Assembly (NCBI GenBank): GCA_944381295.1
Contig: CALWKP010000015.1
Span: 1 to 9,061 of the forward strand
From: an uncultured Clostridia bacterium
GTDB lineage: Bacteria; Bacillota; Clostridia; Oscillospirales; Acutalibacteraceae
Direction: 5' to 3'
DNA length: 9,061 nt
A program made the position numbers and the translations under genes. Below are positions 1-6,153 of this stretch, piece by piece (positions within the stretch are counted from its first letter, which is position 1; each line of letters opens with the position of its first letter). A model generated the notes under the pieces. That model made no database searches. It had not been told where the DNA came from and worked only from the letters and a program-made list of their open reading frames with translations.

Positions 1-40
1 AATAAAATAAATTTTACTTGTTTCTTTCCCTCTTTTACCA

Positions 41-81
41 AAGCAAAACGCCGCAGGAGTTTTTCCTGCGGCGGTTTGCTT
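41..81. terminator. Strong GC-rich hairpin behind the solute-binding protein gene
   Basis: Positions 41-58 pair with 64-81: about 17 of 18 base pairs, GC-rich core CGCCGCAGG/CCTGCGGCG, 5-base loop, one A/G mismatch at 48/74. It lies about 125 bases past the stop of the minus-strand solute-binding protein gene. The bases next to it on either strand are not a clean T-run, so it is a stable end-of-transcript hairpin or a terminator of non-classical form. It could also serve a gene entering from the left. Confidence 0.55.
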
Positions 82-83
82 TG

Positions 84-113
84 GGAAAAGGCCACCTTCC
101 GGCGACCTTTTCC
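84..113. repeat. Second hairpin, GGAAAAGG/CCTTTTCC arms
   Basis: GGAAAAGG (84-91) is the exact reverse complement of CCTTTTCC (106-113). The 14-base centre contains a smaller GCC/GGC pairing. It stands immediately beside the hairpin at 41-81, giving two tandem stem-loops. Such tandem structures often form part of a transcript end or of a short interspersed palindromic element; which one cannot be decided from a single copy. Confidence 0.45.
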
Positions 114-181
114 GCAAAAAGGAAGAAAATGAGGTATATATAGAAGTTCATGCGGAACACTGTTATGTTCCCCTGTAACTT

Positions 182-205
182 GTCTGCTCGTTTGCAAAAG
201 CAGAC
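182..205 (-). repeat. Stem-loop overlapping the stop codon of the solute-binding protein gene
   Basis: GTCTGCT (182-188) is the exact reverse complement of AGCAGAC (199-205), with a 10-base loop containing TTTGCAAA. The last base of the minus-strand TAG stop (207-205) is inside the stem. A smaller stem, GGAACA/TGTTCC at 154-159 and 166-171, follows in the same transcript. No T-tract follows either one, so mRNA 3'-end protection is as likely as termination. Confidence 0.35.
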
Positions 206-1578
206 TATTTGTCACGGTTAACAATTTCGTTGACCTTGTTGTCAATGTTCTGCAGGGTCTGCTCAACAGTCTGCTGGCCGTCATAGCAGAGTTGCAGCTC
301 CGCGTTCATAATGGATACAGATTCCGAAGAAGCGCCGCTTGCGTTCAAATCAAGTGCAGATTGCGGGAAGGCGTAGTCCGCTGCACGATAGAAATAATCC
401 AGGGTAAGATCCTTGCCATACGGAACCAAAGAGGAGTCGTACAGGTCCTTGGTAACAGGCAGAGACAGGCCGGCTTCATAAGAACCCATAACGCCTTCTT
501 TCGTCAGGGTATAAGCAAGAAGTGCATAGGCAACTTCTGGATATTCGGTGTCTTTGCTTACCATATTGCCGCCTGCTACAAACGGGTCAACCGGATCGAC
601 CCCTTCCTGTACAGGCATGTCAATGTAATCCCAATCAAATTCGATTTGGCTATTGTCGGAACCATAAAGGCTGGCAATGGTCCAGAAACCTGCCGGGAAC
701 ATTGCAATCTTTCCGGTAACGAAAAGACGTTCGTTATCCAGGCCGGAGCTGGTGGTGATTGCCGGCGACGGGGCATAGCCGTTCAGGCAGGCGTTGGTCA
801 GCATGGTGATTGCATCAATAACGCCCTGGTTTGTAGACCAGGTTGACTGGCCATTCTCAAAGAAGGTTCCGCCATAGTTGCCGATAAAATTGTAGTAGTC
901 GCAGTTGTAAACACTAACTGCCAGTGCATAATATTCCGTACGACCAGTTGCTTCATCTACCTTGGTGAGCTGCGGCAGCAACGCTTCAAGATCATCCATG
1001 GTCCATCCATCTTCTGGAATCGGGACACCCGCATCCTCAAAAATTTCTTTATTGATGGCCATGTTGTACGGATCAAGGCCGTTGGCCAGCATGTAATAAC
1101 TGCCGTCATACTTGCCAGCTTCCAGGACAGACTCCGGTATGGTCGATATCACATCCGCATATTGCTCCATGAAATCATCAAGCGGTCTGCTTACAGGAGC
1201 AAGCCGGGAAACATTTTGAGAAGTAGTGCCAAAAACATCTGGCAGATCGCCAGCAGCAGCCAATGTTTGTAGTTTCAAATAATAGTCGGTGGTAATGTGT
1301 AAAAATTCGACATTTGCATTTGGATACAATTCAGAGAATGAAGCACAGAAAGCTTCTTTTTGCAAACGTTCTGTTTCATCGCCCCAGAACGCATACTGGA
1401 TATTTCCGGAAATATCCTCTGTACCTGTTCCGCCTGTGGATTCCTCACTGCCGGAGGATTCTGTCGCAGAACTTTCAGGTTCCGAAGAAGACCCGCTGGC
1501 AGCAGATTCGCTGGTACAGGACGCAAACAGCGAACATGTCAAAGCAAGTGCCAAAATCAAAGAAAGTGCCTTTTTCAT
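205..1578 (-). CDS. Extracellular solute-binding lipoprotein of a sugar-type ABC importer
   Basis: A 457-residue protein that would sit on the outer face of the membrane and deliver a ligand, most likely an oligosaccharide or related polyol, to an ABC permease. Residues 1-20 are a lysine-led hydrophobic signal peptide ending in a lipobox-like LFAS-C, with Cys21 as the expected lipidated residue. Residues 22-57 are a Ser/Glu/Gly/Thr-rich linker. From about residue 60 to the end it reads as the two-lobed family-1 solute-binding fold (UgpB/MalE-like): a first beta strand ending FWGD, a QTLAAAGDLPDVF segment, a conserved GKIAMFPAGFW motif near residue 310, and a late AGGNMVSKDT segment. The start is firm: AAAGGAGG (plus-strand 1586-1593) lies 7 bases before ATG. 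No permease or ATPase gene lies on either side in the window, and hairpins follow the stop, so it looks like a single-gene unit working with a transporter encoded elsewhere. The ligand cannot be told from the sequence. Confidence 0.93.
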   Translation of the reverse strand: MKKALSLILALALTCSLFASCTSESAASGSSSEPESSATESSGSEESTGGTGTEDISGNIQYAFWGDETERLQKEAFCASFSELYPNANVEFLHITTDYYLKLQTLAAAGDLPDVFGTTSQNVSRLAPVSRPLDDFMEQYADVISTIPESVLEAGKYDGSYYMLANGLDPYNMAINKEIFEDAGVPIPEDGWTMDDLEALLPQLTKVDEATGRTEYYALAVSVYNCDYYNFIGNYGGTFFENGQSTWSTNQGVIDAITMLTNACLNGYAPSPAITTSSGLDNERLFVTGKIAMFPAGFWTIASLYGSDNSQIEFDWDYIDMPVQEGVDPVDPFVAGGNMVSKDTEYPEVAYALLAYTLTKEGVMGSYEAGLSLPVTKDLYDSSLVPYGKDLTLDYFYRAADYAFPQSALDLNASGASSESVSIMNAELQLCYDGQQTVEQTLQNIDNKVNEIVNRDK

Positions 1579-2041
1579 TTTATTTCCTCCTTTAATAATA
1601 AAACCGGACTGTACCTCGTATAAATTCAGGCCTTAACAAGCCGTTCCGGTTACACATCTGCCACAGCGCAAAACCTTCTCAAACCAGCGACGTGTTCTAT
1701 AGCAGGACAAATCATTTTCTTTGCTTTCCCTTCACCTTTTGGACAAGCCTGCCTGAACAACAATCCCAGTGCAAAACAAAGCAACTCTTTGCCAAGCAGC
1801 AAATCTCCTTGCCGCTATGGGTTTTCAGTATAGCGTATCTGTCTCCCCAGATTTTCAACACCCATTTCACAGCTTTTCCAGCATTGCATACCTATGCAAG
1901 AATCCGCCGAAAAAACGCTGCCATCTTAAAGAAGTACGTCAATTGCTGACCCCTTCCCCAAATCTGCATAGAAGCTGTTTCACACCAGTGATTACAAAGC
2001 TTGTTAAACCTGTTTTTATTTTCTGTTTACAGAACCGGTTG
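1579..2041 (-). other. 463-base intergenic region and probable leader of the solute-binding protein gene
   Basis: No convincing gene is present; open frames here lack ribosome binding sites and protein-like composition. Read on the minus strand it holds: a 16-bp inverted repeat at 1884-1899; a possible extended -10 box (TGC-TATAGA, plus 1696-1704) without a good -35; AACCGGA/TCCGGTT arms at 1645-1651 and 1602-1608; and the gene's ribosome binding site at 1586-1593. A short TTCTG/CAGAA stem lies just behind the upstream gene's stop but has no clear T-tract. Transcription read-through from the ADP-ribosylglycohydrolase gene is therefore possible. Confidence 0.5.
1586..1593 (-). promoter_or_regulatory. 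Shine-Dalgarno AAAGGAGG of the solute-binding protein gene
   Basis: Near-perfect complement to the 16S rRNA 3' end, 7 bases before the ATG at 1578. It fixes the start and predicts strong translation, as expected for an abundant binding protein. Confidence 0.85.
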
Positions 2042-3562
2042 TTACCCCGCTATGACGATCGGTATATAAATTGGAGTGAAGTGACCCTCTGGCATAATTT
2101 CCAGAATCAGCCTTGATTTAGGTTCTACTATTTCTCCTGCAAGAATTGAAAAATCTGTTTTTGCATATTCTCCGTCACAAAAATATCCTCTGCCGTCATA
2201 CAAGTTGCGGCGGCATTTCACGCTCCAGCCCTCTGGAACGACCCAACGGATATGATAATGTTTGCTGTCGGGAATGATAAGCTTATGTTTGAGCGAAATT
2301 TTTCCTTTAAGCTCCTCTCCGGGCTGTAAATAAGGCTCTTTTTCAAATTCCACCAGCACGGATGCACAAATACTGTCCACCGTAAACGAATACTGTTTTC
2401 TTCCGCAAATACTGTCAGCAAACGAAGACCCTTTCAGTTTCTCGATGTCCAGCTCTGAAAAATCATTTTCTGTACCGAGCTGGAACACATCCTGCCCTTC
2501 GAGTTTGTTCCAGTCATATCGATCCCGTTGTTTTTTCTCCTTTAAAGATTCCCTGAACTGGAAATATTTCTCGTTGCGCGTCCTGAGCGTAACCGGCAGC
2601 AGGTTCATCACCGCATCCGTCAGTTCTGTGCAGGTTTCCGGGAAAAGCCCATGGCCAAAAAGGATACACGCCGTTTTGATCTCATCGCCGATATATTGTG
2701 CCCAGTCTTGCGGGATTCCGGAACTTCCTTTCATGATGCCGAGCAGTGAACCCACAGTAGCAGCCGTACAATCGGTATCATCTCCACAGTTTACCGCCAG
2801 GATCATCGATTGTTTGAAATCGCATTCCCCATACAGAAGTCCCAGTATCACATACCCGATGTTCGCCGGCGCCTGGAACCATCCCAGATCTTCACTGTCC
2901 TCTACAAGAATCCGGCGGACTTCCTGCCATGGCGTACCTTTTTTATATTCCTCTAGAACGATCCGGACACTTCTCGCCACACGGCAATCCTGAGGAATCT
3001 TACTCAGTCCAATAGCAATCAACTGAAAAATATCGCTAACAGCGAACGCAGCGCTTTCCATGGCAGCTATAAAGATTGCAGCATAGGTTCCTTCTCCGTA
3101 ACCATGATCCACACATGCATCCTCAAAGGCATACCTGACTGCTTCTTCTATGTGCAAGGGATACAGACAAGCCCATATTTCCGTCCGGATCCAGGCGCCA
3201 TTAGAATTGCGCCAGAGCTTATTGGAAAGCTCACCTGAAACGGGAGGAAAAAAACCTTCCTTCATATGTGCCATGCAAACGCCGTATTCATTCCAGTTCG
3301 GACCGATCCATGCGGTCCAATATTCTCCCAGGGTACAGGCATTGATTGCCTCTGGTCCCAATTCATCCACTGCACGAAGCCAGACAAGCTGCAAATCCAA
3401 GTCATCATTAGGTAACGCTTCGCCGGGGTTTGTGTGAAACCCTTTCACATCCAGCATCTCTTTTGTCCCTTCATACGGACCTCCGAGCGTACCTCCAATA
3501 TTTTTTCCCATCCAACATGCGTAAATTTTATCCCGCAAATACTTCTGATCAAAGCGTATCAT
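2042..3562 (-). CDS. ADP-ribosylglycohydrolase-family protein with extra C-terminal beta-rich region
   Basis: A 506-residue, signal-free and so probably cytoplasmic enzyme. Residues ~8-330 match the all-helical, metal-dependent ADP-ribosylglycohydrolase fold (DraG/ARH type), whose characterised members hydrolyse the glycosidic bond of ADP-ribose adducts. Visible signatures are the N-terminal WMGKNIGGTLGGPYEG (residues 18-31), PNDDLD at 51-56 supplying the first acidic metal-ligand pair, and NCGDDTDCTAATVGSLLG at 258-275 supplying the second. The usual GDTDT ends in Cys265 here, a form also seen in GxDTDCN-type relatives. Residues ~360-506 lie outside the usual catalytic length and read as beta strands (LQPGEELKGKISLKHKL, HIRWVVPEGWSV), suggesting an appended sandwich domain. 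AAGGAG (3571-3576) lies 8 bases before ATG. Catabolic ADPRG relatives are often found in sugar or nucleoside clusters, and a solute-binding protein gene follows here, so a small-molecule glycoside is a plausible substrate; this is inference. Confidence 0.88.
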   Translation of the reverse strand: MIRFDQKYLRDKIYACWMGKNIGGTLGGPYEGTKEMLDVKGFHTNPGEALPNDDLDLQLVWLRAVDELGPEAINACTLGEYWTAWIGPNWNEYGVCMAHMKEGFFPPVSGELSNKLWRNSNGAWIRTEIWACLYPLHIEEAVRYAFEDACVDHGYGEGTYAAIFIAAMESAAFAVSDIFQLIAIGLSKIPQDCRVARSVRIVLEEYKKGTPWQEVRRILVEDSEDLGWFQAPANIGYVILGLLYGECDFKQSMILAVNCGDDTDCTAATVGSLLGIMKGSSGIPQDWAQYIGDEIKTACILFGHGLFPETCTELTDAVMNLLPVTLRTRNEKYFQFRESLKEKKQRDRYDWNKLEGQDVFQLGTENDFSELDIEKLKGSSFADSICGRKQYSFTVDSICASVLVEFEKEPYLQPGEELKGKISLKHKLIIPDSKHYHIRWVVPEGWSVKCRRNLYDGRGYFCDGEYAKTDFSILAGEIVEPKSRLILEIMPEGHFTPIYIPIVIAG

Positions 3563-3570
3563 ACCGCTAT

Positions 3571-3576
3571 CTCCTT
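3571..3576 (-). promoter_or_regulatory. Shine-Dalgarno AAGGAG of the ADP-ribosylglycohydrolase gene
   Basis: AAGGAG on the minus strand, 8 bases before the ATG at 3562. It supports that start over any internal Met. Confidence 0.8.
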
Positions 3577-3626
3577 ATTTTTTAGGTGTAAAGTAAAATA
3601 ACAGAAAAAAAGCTGTTTATCCTTTT

Positions 3627-3686
3627 TATCATGATACTTCAAAATGTAGATTGTTTTTTATAAGAAGAGAATTTCCAGAAAAACAA
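3627..3686 (-). promoter_or_regulatory. Tentative promoter and operator-like palindrome of the ADP-ribosylglycohydrolase gene
   Basis: On the minus strand a -10-like TATAAA (plus 3657-3662) has a poor -35-like TTGTTT (plus 3681-3686) 18 bases upstream. Just downstream, about where +14 to +23 would fall, is the perfect 10-bp palindrome TATCATGATA (3627-3636), a position suited to a repressor. The -35 matches only three of six consensus bases, so this is a weak call. Confidence 0.3.
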
Positions 3687-4330
3687 GTGGAAAATTTCCC
3701 CAATATTCTATTTCTGAATTTCTGTTCTATCTTTTATGGATTTTTCATGTATTGCACAGCGGACAAGTTAGAAAAGCTCTTGCTTTCCGGAAGTTTCCCG
3801 GGTTCTCCGCCGGACACAAAAGCAGTTGTTCTTGCCTGTCTGCCGGGGATGTACGAAGATTGTTTTGTTCGAACGGAAGTTTGTCGTCACTACCGAACAG
3901 GCCGACATCGATCACCGGATGATAGGCCCCTTCATACTGCCATCCCCTTTCAAAACAAGAATTTTTCTAATTCTTATGATACATAAGCGCAGGGCAAAAA
4001 ACAAGAACGATATTTCAGCAAAAATAACGTCTTTATTTAACCTCCGATAATTTTTTTAGTTGTTTCACCGTTATTAACTTAGAAAAGCTAAGGTATCTGA
4101 ATAGGTTTTCTGTTCTATCCAATGGTTGTTACAAAATAGTCCACTGAAAAATAATGTACAAAATTCGAAACTTTTTTACCGTTGGACGCTTAAAACAGCT
4201 TCCGACTTCTTCACCACTGCCCGGCTTACTAACCGCAGGGTCGCCTTGAAATTTCTGAAAGCTTTTTCCGGAAGCATCGGTTTTGCAGCACAATTTTCCA
4301 TCTATGTAAATTTTGGTCGTCCCTTGCGGG
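3687..4330. other. Bulk of an 833-base gap (3563-4395) with no confident gene
   Basis: The gap between the minus-strand ADP-ribosylglycohydrolase gene and plus-strand ypeB holds no frame with both a ribosome binding site and recognisable protein. Plus-strand frames of 74-111 codons at 3651-4050 and one of 80 codons at 4126-4368 have unconvincing composition and no usable ribosome binding site. The minus strand has a coding-like but start-less frame at 3745-3966, listed separately. A 13-base direct repeat, TTTCTGTTCTATC, occurs at 3719-3731 and 4107-4119. The rest, especially 3990-4130, is AT-rich and featureless to my reading. Confidence 0.5.
3745..3966 (-). pseudogene. Possible gene remnant: start-less open frame of 73 codons
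   Basis: Between a TAG (3967-3969) and a TGA (3745-3747) on the minus strand runs an open frame that reads like protein, including WQYEGAYHPVIDVGLFGSDD and KLPFEQNNLRTSPADRQEQL. It has no ATG near its 5' end and its only GTG has no ribosome binding site, so as it stands it is not an expressed gene. I do not recognise the family. A decayed coding fragment is the simplest reading. Chance openness in a GC-richer patch of the gap is a real alternative. Confidence 0.25.
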
Positions 4331-4331
4331 T

Positions 4332-4362
4332 GCGTATAGTTTTTCCGGTGAAGGATACACTA
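4332..4362 (+). promoter_or_regulatory. Candidate forespore (sigma-F/sigma-G type) promoter of ypeB
   Basis: GGATACACTA at 4353-4362 fits the Bacillus sigma-F -10 pattern GGnnAnAnTr at every fixed position. Upstream, GCGTA (4332-4336) gives a 16-base spacer with one mismatch to the -35 pattern GywTA; the overlapping GTATA (4334-4338) matches fully but with a 14-base spacer. Transcription would begin near 4370, leaving a leader of about 45 bases before the ATG at 4414. In B. subtilis sleB-ypeB is transcribed in the forespore by sigma-G, whose recognition overlaps that of sigma-F. The assignment rests on consensus matching by eye. Confidence 0.5.
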
Positions 4363-4397
4363 TCCTAAAAAAACGGTGGACCGTTTCAGTCCGTCGT

Positions 4398-4403
4398 GGA
4401 AGG
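4398..4403 (+). promoter_or_regulatory. Shine-Dalgarno GGAAGG deciding the ypeB start
   Basis: GGAAGG lies 10 bases before ATG 4414; the following GGATGG may extend the contact. A frame-compatible GTG at 4396 would place this motif inside the coding region and has no ribosome binding site of its own, so ATG 4414 is preferred. The product then begins MTRRRKIQ, a typical membrane-anchor start. Confidence 0.6.
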
Positions 4404-4413
4404 ATGGCTTTTG

Positions 4414-5748
4414 ATGACCCGCAGAAGAAAAATCCAGATAATCAGCGTATTATCTGTTGCATTCCTGGCGTTGGCAGGAACCGCATACGGCGGATATTCC
4501 CTCGCCGGAAAATACCGGCGTGGATTGGAACTGACGTACCAACGGGCTTTAAGTGATTTAGGCGACTATGTTGCTGCCATGGAAACAACCCTTGACAAAT
4601 CCTTATACGCAAACACACTTCCGCAGCAGACCGGCGTAGCTGCAAAATTGATTCGGGAATCCAGCGGCGCACAGGCAGCTTTATCCGCGCTGCCTTCCAG
4701 CGACAGCGATCTTTCGGACATCAGCCGGTTTTTGTCCCAGGTAGGCGAATATTCCCTGTCACTTTCGTCCAAGGCAAGTTCCGGTGAGGAAATCACCCAG
4801 GAAGAATATGCTAAATTACAAGAACTGGCCGGATATGCCGGAACCCTTCAGGAAAGCCTGAATGACATGGAAGCAAAATTGTTCGGCTCCGGAGAAGCCA
4901 TTGGGAAGGCGGAAACCTTCCTGAATAATCTGGAAACTCAAGAGGTTTCTTCATTCCAGACATCTCTGGAGGATACTGCCAAAGAATTTTCCGATTATCC
5001 TACTTTGATTTATGACGGCCCGTTTTCCGACCACATTGGGCAAATGAAGCCAAAATTTCTGGACGGGGAACAGGAAATCCCTCAGGGGAACGCGCAAACC
5101 GTGGCCGCTGAATTCTGGGGGATTGACCACGCAAATGCAGAACACACAAACGATACCGCCGGAGGACTTCCCACCTACAATTTTTCTTACGGAAACGCCC
5201 GGGTCAGTGTTACCAAGGCAGGAGGATATGTTGCATCCATGATTGATTCCCGGGAGATTTCACAACCGTCGTTAGGATATGAAGAGGCGCTTGCCAAAGC
5301 GAAGGAATTCTTGGAAGGACGCGGCGTTACCGGCATGAAAGAAAGCTATTATGTCATTCATGACGGAAAATGCGTGATCAATTTTGCATACAGCGAGGGG
5401 GATTTAATTTTCTACCCGGACCTGATCAAAGTGGCAGTAGCTCTGGACAATGGGCAAATAGTGGAATACGACTCCACCGGCTATCTGATGAACCATCACA
5501 ACCGTCCTCCGCAGGAACCGGTGCTGACAATGGAAGAAGCGCAAACAAGCGTTAGCCCTTATTTACAGGTAGAAAGAGGGCTCCCATGTGTTATCCCCAC
5601 CTCAGGATTGAACGAAGTACTGTGCTATGAATTTTTGTGTCACAGTGAGGACGGAGAGGAAGTCCTGGTTTATATTGATGCAGCAACCGGCATGGAAGAA
5701 CAAATTTTAATTTTACTCAAATCGGATGAGGGTGTTTTAACCAGATAA
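4414..5748 (+). CDS. ypeB: Spore germination protein YpeB
   Basis: A 444-residue protein (450 if the in-frame GTG at 4396 is used). YpeB is needed in spores to keep the cortex-lytic enzyme SleB stable and localised, and so for cortex breakdown during germination. Residues 2-6 are basic (TRRRK) and 7-26 form one membrane anchor. About 30-210 is a helical region rich in Glu/Ser/Leu (LSQVGEYSLSLSSKA, YAKLQELAGYAGTLQESLNDME), with a YDGPFSDHI motif just after it that is typical of YpeB. The C-terminal half has PepSY-like repeats: GGYVASMIDSR followed by YEEALAKAKEFLEGRGV, then VALDNGQIVEYDSTGYLMNHH, then a final YIDAATGMEEQILILLKSD. Length and order match the family. The usual neighbour sleB is not upstream; an 833-base non-coding gap lies there instead, and a terminator follows directly, so the gene appears monocistronic. 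Its own forespore-type promoter candidate is at 4332-4362. Confidence 0.95.
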   Translation: MTRRRKIQIISVLSVAFLALAGTAYGGYSLAGKYRRGLELTYQRALSDLGDYVAAMETTLDKSLYANTLPQQTGVAAKLIRESSGAQAALSALPSSDSDLSDISRFLSQVGEYSLSLSSKASSGEEITQEEYAKLQELAGYAGTLQESLNDMEAKLFGSGEAIGKAETFLNNLETQEVSSFQTSLEDTAKEFSDYPTLIYDGPFSDHIGQMKPKFLDGEQEIPQGNAQTVAAEFWGIDHANAEHTNDTAGGLPTYNFSYGNARVSVTKAGGYVASMIDSREISQPSLGYEEALAKAKEFLEGRGVTGMKESYYVIHDGKCVINFAYSEGDLIFYPDLIKVAVALDNGQIVEYDSTGYLMNHHNRPPQEPVLTMEEAQTSVSPYLQVERGLPCVIPTSGLNEVLCYEFLCHSEDGEEVLVYIDAATGMEEQILILLKSDEGVLTR

Positions 5749-5763
5749 TCCCCTTTCCCTATA

Positions 5764-5799
5764 AAAAACAGCCTTGCTTTCCGGAGCAAGGCTGTTTTT
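5764..5799. terminator. Strong bidirectional intrinsic terminator
   Basis: AAAAACAGCCTTGCT (5764-5778) is the exact reverse complement of AGCAAGGCTGTTTTT (5785-5799), with loop TTCCGG. A GC-containing 10-bp core is flanked by A5 and T5, so a T-tract follows the stem on both strands. It starts 16 bases after the ypeB stop and 22 bases past the end of the minus-strand URO-D fragment, closing both converging units. Confidence 0.93.
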
Positions 5800-5820
5800 G
5801 GAGTTTACGGAATTTCCTGA

Positions 5821-6153
5821 TTAATACCCTTTTTGTGCTTCTCTCATGGCGATCTCGACCCATTTTATCAAACGCGTCGGATCTCCTTCCACTGTATTAT
5901 TATCCTTTAAAATCATTTCCAGAACACAATCTTTCGCAAGTTCTCTTGTCCTCTGGATATCCTTTTGACTATACTCCGGATCGATCCCATGAGAAACCTG
6001 GGCCGGATTTGCTTTCCAGGAATAAATATACTGATTCCCAAGTTTTTCTGCCGCTTCTTCGCGGTTTGTCCATGGGCTTACCGAAACCCTTCGCAAATTG
6101 GGAATCATCTCTTTTAAAAAGTCAAATTTTCCATTCAAACATTCGCAGCAGGC
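5821..6153 (-). pseudogene. C-terminal fragment of a URO-D-family protein (5' end lost)
   Basis: This frame encodes only the last ~110 residues of a protein normally 350-420 long. It opens with ACCE-LNGKFDFLKE, equivalent to the GCCEPLx-K-D-x(3) motif in relatives, then IPNLRRVSVSPW, AAEKLGNQYIYSWKANPAQVS, ILKDNNTVEGDPTRL and ends WVEIAMREAQKGY. That series is the C-terminal end of the TIM-barrel in a URO-D-like subfamily annotated as uroporphyrinogen decarboxylase or methyltransferase. A TTG at 6138-6136 could give a nominal 105-residue frame, but it falls inside the homologous block and has no ribosome binding site. Upstream in frame a TGA stands at 6165-6163, right where kinase sequence takes over. 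The stop itself is intact and the terminator at 5764-5799 follows. It is a remnant, not a small gene, and without the barrel's front half no activity is expected. Confidence 0.85.

Noticed and set aside
292..846. Plus-strand 184-codon frame inside the solute-binding protein gene
   Set aside because: Antisense shadow of a clearly real gene; cysteine- and arginine-rich, with no homology or ribosome binding site.
1641..1654. Catabolite-control (cre) site upstream of the solute-binding protein gene
   Set aside because: On the minus strand TGTAACCG matches the first half of the consensus, but the second half (GAACGG) does not end in the required CA, so the match is incomplete.
2445..2993. Plus-strand 182-codon frame inside the ADP-ribosylglycohydrolase gene
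   Set aside because: Serine-rich antisense shadow in a codon frame mirroring the real gene; no start signals.
4176..4301. Minus-strand 41-residue frame beginning MENCAAKPMLPEKAF
   Set aside because: No ribosome binding site, no recognisable family, and too short to stand on composition alone.
4126..4368. Plus-strand 80-codon frame just before ypeB as a SleB remnant
   Set aside because: Starts with TTG, lacks a ribosome binding site, and shows none of the SleB hydrolase or peptidoglycan-binding motifs; its end overlaps the ypeB promoter candidate.
4396..4413. GTG at 4396 as the ypeB start
   Set aside because: It would add six residues (MEGWLL) before a typical basic membrane-anchor start, and has no ribosome binding site; GGAAGG at 4398-4403 serves ATG 4414 instead.
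5821..6138. A free-standing 105-residue gene starting at TTG 6138 and overlapping the kinase stop (TTGA), as in translational coupling
   Set aside because: The family homology continues upstream of the TTG (ACCE), the start is inside a conserved block and lacks a ribosome binding site, so the overlap is a by-product of the deletion.
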